From: Corythoichthys intestinalis
Lineage: Eukaryota > Chordata > Actinopteri > Syngnathiformes > Syngnathidae
Direction: 5' to 3'
Assembly (NCBI RefSeq): GCF_030265065.1
Contig: NC_080416.1
Span: 4,161,501 to 4,225,500 of the forward strand
DNA length: 64,000 nt
Shown here in pieces: positions 54,290 to 64,000 of this stretch. The notes beneath the pieces were generated by a model. The model was not told the origin of the DNA. It searched no databases and was given only the letters and a program-made list of their open reading frames with translations. The position numbers were made by a program, and so were the translations under genes. The number at the start of each line of letters is the position of its first letter. The first letter of the stretch is position 1.

Positions 54290-54809
54290 TGATTGAAGCA
54301 ACTTTTTGAGTGAAACAATGTTGATTTGTGTTTGGGCCACATTTTGGCTTGGACATTTTTGGCTATATTATTCAATCAAAAAATAAATTGCTTAAAAAAT
54401 ATAAAATAAGAAAAATCACTTCAATCAAAAAAAAAAAAAAAAAAAAAAATTCAATCGTAGAAAAATCTTTTGAATGCCCAAAAATATTTGAGATTGAAAA
54501 ATTTGCATTTGAACACTTAATTTTTCATTGAAAAGTTTTCTTTGATTAAAGCGATCCTTTTTGTGTTTGGGCCATATTATGGGAAGGACATTTGTGTCTA
54601 AATCATTCAATCACCCAAAAAAATATTTTCAATCAAATAAAATAATTAAAAAAAAAAAAAAAAATTCTAATATTTTGGGGGGGAAATCCTATGCAAAACA
54701 AATGACCGTCTAGGGTGCTTGAAAAATAATTTTGACCCATTACAAAAATATATTTTTATGTTAATTTCATTCATTTTTGTTGTAGTTTTATTGCTTTACA
54801 ACTTTCATA
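53678..54809. mobile_element. Non-autonomous hAT, partial, inverted relative to 26115-27210
   Basis: It starts CATAGGTGGAGTTTGACTTT and follows the 26115-27210 element in reverse, through AACATGTTGATGACCC, CCTTGAGGGGAATTTGAAAT and the poly-A/GATTGAAG stretch. It ends where the Tc1 at 54810 is inserted, and the other terminus was not found. Confidence 0.8.
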
Positions 54810-56216
<1,407 letters not shown>

Positions 56217-56339
56217 TATATTTTTTTTAGACATGAAAAAAAAATAAGGCCAACTAGATGACCATCATTTTGTTGGATGGGCTTGATAATAAAACTCCAG
56301 TGGCAGACAACAATAAAGCGCAGTAATTCAATCTCTGTA

Positions 56340-56828
56340 TTATATATGGCGGAAAACTCTGAGGTGACTTGAAGTTTCGCTCTGAGACCCCCAATTTGGC
56401 CAAATTTCAAAATTGTCCGATATCCATGTGTGATACGTCATTGGAAAGCTTAAAATCTCAATTTTCTGGGGGAAGAAAAATTTTGAACAGGACGGCATTT
56501 AAAAATAAAAAAATAAAAAAAGGCAAAACCCTATCTGGAGGTGAGAGCACGCGAGAGCAGAATTACAGACGCCATGACATTAATGAGATATTATCGCGTA
56601 CTTAGCTTGTTTCTATCCAAAAACTCCATGTAACATGTATCACTGAGTGTCAAGACACAGCTGTGAATGGCCACAGCTGGATTTTTGGGGGATTTTATGG
56701 GTGAAACATGGTCATATATCAAGGGTCGCGATGCAGAAATCGCAGACATCAAGGAGTGGTCGAGATTTTCTTTTTCATATATTTACACTTTTAAACGTTT
56801 TATTTTATTTTTTTTTCCTTTGTTTGTC
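56340..56828. repeat. Interspersed repeat family C, inverted
   Basis: Matches 14100-14850 on the other strand (CTCTGAGACCCCCAATTTGG, AGTGTCAAGACACAGCTGTG, GATGCAGAAATCGCAGACAT). It directly abuts the 3' block of gene 4. Confidence 0.72.
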
Positions 56829-57037
56829 TGGAACAATACTATTTATCGCTTAATTGCCTGACCGTAGTTGGTGGGGTGTAATGGTCCGCCCTCGACAGCA
56901 ATGGAGGAAAAAAAATAATCTCCCACTTTAAATCGCCTTTTGAAAGTTTAGTACTTGTCTCGTATACGTTGTGCATCACTGTATAAATTTAGCAGACTGA
57001 GCGTCATTCTTTGTGGGGAAAATATAGTTTTTTTTTA
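56829..57037 (-). other. Distal part of the conserved 3' block of gene 4
   Basis: GAACAATACTATTTATCGCT, GACAGCAATGGAGGAAAA, AATCGCCTTTTGAAAG and TACTTGTCTCGTATACG line up with genes 2 and 3 and the orphan block at 38589. The proximal part continues at 60840-61108 after inserted elements, with the poly(A) signal AATAAA at 60872-60867. Confidence 0.7.
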
Positions 57038-57045
57038 CTTATTTC

Positions 57046-58145
57046 CAGGGCTGCAGCTATCGAATATTTTAGGAATCGAGTAATCGACTGAAAAATGTAT
57101 CGATTAATCGAGTAATCGGATAAAACAAATATATTTTTCGGTGAAGAGCAATTACAAATATACATGAGAAAACAAGACATTTAATCTAATCTTGAACCAT
57201 TTTCAGTCAATCAATGTCTTTATTTTCGATGTATATTGTTGAAAACAGCCAACAGTTGCATCTCAGATGTAACTAGAAAAAAAAAAGACATTCACTGCTT
57301 TCACTCAAAAAAAACCTTTAGATCTCATTAAAAATATATATATATACCTAAAAATGCCGTTACGCTTGATAACACACATCACTTAAAAGTTGGGATTTTT
57401 TTCCCACGTGTTTCAATTGAATTTCTATTTGTGTCAAGCCATTTTTAAGTTCTAGTTAAGTTTTAAGTTAGTCTAAACTGTAAGTCTGATAGGATTTTGA
57501 GGTTTTGCAGTGTTCAAAATAAATGTATGATACAGGCTGCATTGGAGCACATTAGGGACCAGTGCTACTTGGTGTTTTATCCAGCAATGACTACTGAGCT
57601 AAAATTGATAGTTAGCATTATTGAGTTTTTATTTTACACCCTCATCACTCCACAACGCTATGTGATGTTAAAGCCTCTATGTAAGACACGTTAGCCATGC
57701 ATCAGCAGTGGTCATAATTAATAGAAACCTAGCCCTCTGCAGGGCTAACATTACGTGAGCTAGTGACAGTAACGTTAATCTTATTTATTAGCGCTTAGCG
57801 CTCTTTATTAGCGCTTAGCGCTCTACTGCTTTAAGATGGCGGCTGTTTACTAACGCTGCCCAGACGCGGCCGAGTCTGTCATTTCGCATCTAGTTCAACA
57901 TACATGTGATCTCTACGAGACTCATCAGACGCTACCTGCTACCAACATAAAATCGTGCGGGCTCGTATTTATAGGGTGACCATATTTTGATTTACAAAAA
58001 AGAGGGCACTCAGCCCAGCCTCAAGATACTTGAATTTTACTCGAAGTTCACTCAAAGATGCCTATATCACTTTAATATATTTAAAGTGTGCCCCCTCACT
58101 CTGGATGGAAAAAGGCATTTTGAAAAAAAAAAACATAAATAATGA

Positions 58146-58185
<40 letters not shown>

Positions 58186-59117
58186 AATGCAGACACATGG
58201 AAATGTCATCCAGTCAATAAACATACACACAGTAGGTTATGTGCCAACTAAACATTTTAGAAATTACTATAGTGACAATTGTCCTTTACAAATTATTATT
58301 CCCATTCAATTGACATTCTCATCCAATGCTCTAGATTGCACACAAACAATAACCGAAAAAAATTGACAAACTATTCAACCAGCATGTTTCCAAACGTAGC
58401 AGTTCAAAATTACGTTTCCCATAATGCCTAGCGTGGTTTAGCTTACTGATAGTTAGCTGAGGCAAAAATCAAACTTTGCTACAAAAGTTTACAATCATCA
58501 GCAGCGCAATGATGCGACATCAAACGGGATTTTACAGTCAAAGCTCCGACAGAAGTCAACAGTTGCCATTATATACATATTTATCGTAAAAAAAAACTTA
58601 GCAACTGGGCAGGCGTTGTGGCCAAATCGTCAACCCAGTAGATGCGGTAATGCCTCAAGATAGGGGTAAACTGCCAACAAAAACAAGAACAACTACTCCT
58701 TCCCTCCCTTCTATTAGGAGCCATGTCAACTGCTGCCACCCAGCGGCCGGAGGGATTCTCTTCAAATTGGTCCCGTGAAAAATCATAAAAACCGGACATT
58801 TTTATGAATTTATAAAACCCGCCCGGATGACGAGGATACAACGTGAAAGTATGACTTGTCCGGGCAAAAGAGGATGTTTGGTCACCCTAGTATTTAGCAA
58901 CGTCGGCGTCGTTTGTAGCGGCTGTCGGTTTTTTTGGGGTTTTTTTTTTTTTGCTTCTTCCTTTACGCACGTGACATCAGCACGTTGTCCCGCATTAAAA
59001 GTAGTCCGAGCAAAGCGTGATGCTTACAGCTGTCAAAATAAACGATTACTCCAGGTGAATAAAATTACTCGGATCAGTTTTTAAACTCGAGTTACTCGAG
59101 TATTTGTTTCAGCTCTA
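57046..59117. mobile_element. hAT element (CAGGGCTGCAGCTATCGA ends) with nested hAT
   Basis: CAGGGCTGCAGCTATCGAAT pairs with ...ATTTGTTTCAGCTCTA, flanked by an exact CTTATTTC (57038-57045, 59118-59125). Near both ends are TCGAGTAATCG / ACTCGAGT motifs. There is no transposase. Confidence 0.9.
57972..58889. mobile_element. Nested hAT MITE (TAGGGTGACCATATTTTG ends)
   Basis: TAGGGTGACCATATTTTGAT and ...GATGTTTGGTCACCCTA are flanked by GTATTTA on both sides (57965-57971, 58890-58896). It contains a (TA)n at 58148-58182 and no supported gene. Confidence 0.88.
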
Positions 59118-59125
59118 CTTATTTC

Positions 59126-60839
59126 CTCCCCAAAACATATAAATATGTTCTATTTTTAATTGTTTCAGTGTCCCAAAGACGTATTTATACGTCTTTTACG
59201 TTTTTTTTTTTTTTTTTCATAAGAGACATCTCTGATTTCTGATTCAACTGAGCTCCAAAGCACAAAGCTGAAAATCCATTTTAAAGCAATAAAACTGACC
59301 ACTGGAGGGCAGTAGTGCATTTGGTAAGACCCGCAACCGGATTCAACGTCAACGAACGGTCAAGGCGCCAGCGGAAGGATGCCAGGCGCTGGACGACCGA
59401 GCAGAACGACCACCAGTGCAGCGGACAATGTCGTTGAGTCCGTGCTGCTCGCCGAGCAGACCCGCAGAGACTCAAAAAAATCCATATTTATGAGACGGGC
59501 GGCAATGTGAGGAAAGTTAACCCGGCTGTCACGGCCACAACAGCGTCATCTCAGTTAGTTATGTGTAAATAAACTGTTACTTTGCTATCAAAAGCTGTAT
59601 TTGTCTTGTTGTTTATGTTATTTTGTCAAAGTTAAACGTTATTCAGATGTTTGGGATGTGCCGTAATTTTCAGACTATAAGCCGCTACTTTTTTCCTTCA
59701 TTTTGATACCTGTGGCTTATAGTCCAGTGCGGCTTATTTGTTGATATTTTTTAGGTAACACTTTATTTGACAGCGGTCTCATAAGACTGTCATAAGATCA
59801 TCAAAATTAAGACATGACACTATCATGGACATTACTGAATGCTTATGTCATTGAGTGTCATTTGGCAAATGATGTCACTAACTCAATTTTTGTCCATCTT
59901 GGATCTTTTGCATCCATTCAAAAGTGAGATCATTTGCCGGATAACACTTAATGACATCTGTTACAAGCATTCATGAATGCTCAGGACAGAGACATGTCAT
60001 AATTATGATTGTGTAATGACAGTCTTATGGCACCACTGTCAAATAAAGTGTTAGCAAATACCATAACTAGCAATTGATGAAACAATTGGAACAGTAACTG
60101 AAGAAATATTTAGCACAGAACATGATTTTTGATTGTTATTTACATCTGTAGCGCTGCAATGCATGCTAAGAGGCATGTTGGATGACAACCGTCAACAGCA
60201 GGTGGCAGCAGTGGTTGACTGTCTCCCCCAGTGATGGCCAAATGAAGCTTCTTGAAGTAATAAAGCTTTGCAGTAATTGGTTCAAAGTTTAGTGATGGTT
60301 CATTTGGTCTTAGGACAGTCGTTCGTATGATGCCGTTGTCAAATAAGGTTGTACCGGTTAATATCTTTTGGTGTAAATATCCCATGATACAGTGAGAACA
60401 GCTGCGGCTTATAGTCCAGTGAGGCTTATCGATGAACAAATGCCTTTTTCGTGCCAAATTTGGTGGGCTGCGGCTTATAGTCAGGTGTGCCTTATAGTGC
60501 GAAAATTAGGGTAACTAAAGCAAAAAATAGCTGTGTTAAAGTCAAAGTTATGTTTGAAATGTATGCTTTCACAAAAAGCTCAATTTCTCTGTTTTTTTCA
60601 TCAGAAATTGGCAAATTGCTCAAACTAAGCTATTTTATAAGGCTAATTTCTAAAGAATGGAAAATATATGAACTTCCTGCTGAAAGAAGAGAGTCTAATC
60701 TTTCTTTGGTGGGCTCCATGGTTATATAGCAATAGAACAGAGTTTCTGTGGGCCTTGCAATATTAGTCAAAATCCAGTAAAACGGCCGGGAGCGAAGGGC
60801 CTGGCTCCGGTGAAAATGGCTGGGAGTGAATGAGTTCAT
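59126..60839. other. Inserted or unclassified sequence within the gene 4 3' block
   Basis: 59161-59215 has a palindromic GACGTATTTATACGTC motif, and 59300 on a GACCACTGGAGGGCAGTAG motif common in fish repeats. 59661-60513 is the MITE listed separately. No supported genes. Confidence 0.45.
59661..60513. mobile_element. Terminal-inverted-repeat MITE, second copy
   Basis: CCGTAATTTTCAGACTATAA and the right end ...TAGTGCGAAAATTAGGGTA match 9609-10736, including the inner GTCATAAG and GTGCGGCTTAT motifs. Unclassified superfamily. Confidence 0.75.
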
Positions 60840-61108
60840 GGTAAATGACAGTGTAATCTCTTATAATTTATTGGTATAAAAAGCATTACAAACAATGCAG
60901 TTTTTATTACATTAACAGTCTGGTTGCTAATGTTCAATCATCTTCAAAGTATCATACTAAACAAAATCATGAGATAAAATTCACATTTGAAGCCAGAGAT
61001 ATATAGGCTTGATTCTTGTTCACTTTGAACAGGTGTAATTAAGATGCAAAACAGTTAAGCACACATTTTCATTTGATGAAATTGAAATATTTGTTATCTG
61101 AAAGATAA

Positions 61109-64000
<2,892 letters not shown>

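Overview
The window looks like a stretch of a teleost fish genome, probably a spiny-rayed fish. The evidence is a V-SINE with a tRNA-like head, many Tc1-type elements with fish-style ends, abundant hAT elements and MITEs, GT-AG introns and a very high repeat content. I cannot name the species. I see no bacterial-type genes, CRISPR arrays, rRNA genes or stand-alone tRNA genes.

The host genes form a tandem array of small secreted lectins of the jacalin / ZG16 (zymogen granule protein 16) family, all on the minus strand. There are three complete coding sets: gene 1 at 6224-11342 (171 aa), gene 2 at 16555-21355 (174 aa) and gene 3 at 45191-49503 (170 aa). A fourth (gene 4) runs off the right edge from 61109, and a lone signal-peptide exon at 837-889 probably belongs to another copy off the left edge. 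Each complete gene has a signal-peptide exon ending in phase 1, a middle exon of 133-136 bp ending in phase 2, and a last exon carrying most of the jacalin-like domain. Genes 2 and 3 also keep a matching promoter with a TATA box, a non-coding exon 1 and a 22-24 nt non-coding microexon. I could not find these for gene 1. The human GLHWD sugar-site motif reads GAHWG in all four copies, and the glycine-rich loop that helps set sugar choice differs between copies.

The only other host coding sequence I recognise is a decayed last exon of an ABRA/STARS-like gene (actin-binding Rho-activating protein, Costars domain) at 38283-38588. It abuts a stray copy of the sequence that lies downstream of the lectin genes.

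The rest is mostly transposons, often nested. They include Tc1 elements of at least five kinds. One Tc1 lineage has been rearranged into a fold-back form and is present twice with the same internal junction. There are many hAT elements with clear 8-bp target duplications, a large fold-back MITE, a Harbinger-type MITE, piggyBac and DUF4817-type transposase relics, a V-SINE, and four solo LTRs recognised by TG...CA ends and 4-5 bp target duplications.

Region by region: 0-6 kb holds an edge exon, a Tc1 and a composite hAT. 6-11.3 kb is gene 1 with a ~190-bp tandem repeat in its intron. 11.9-16 kb is a Tc1 split by a solo LTR, plus another solo LTR. 16-24.7 kb is gene 2 and its promoter, with (TA)n and hAT MITEs inside. 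24.7-42.7 kb is a gene-poor transposon field with the ABRA relic. 42.7-53.5 kb is gene 3. 53.5-56.8 kb is transposons. 56.8-64 kb is gene 4.
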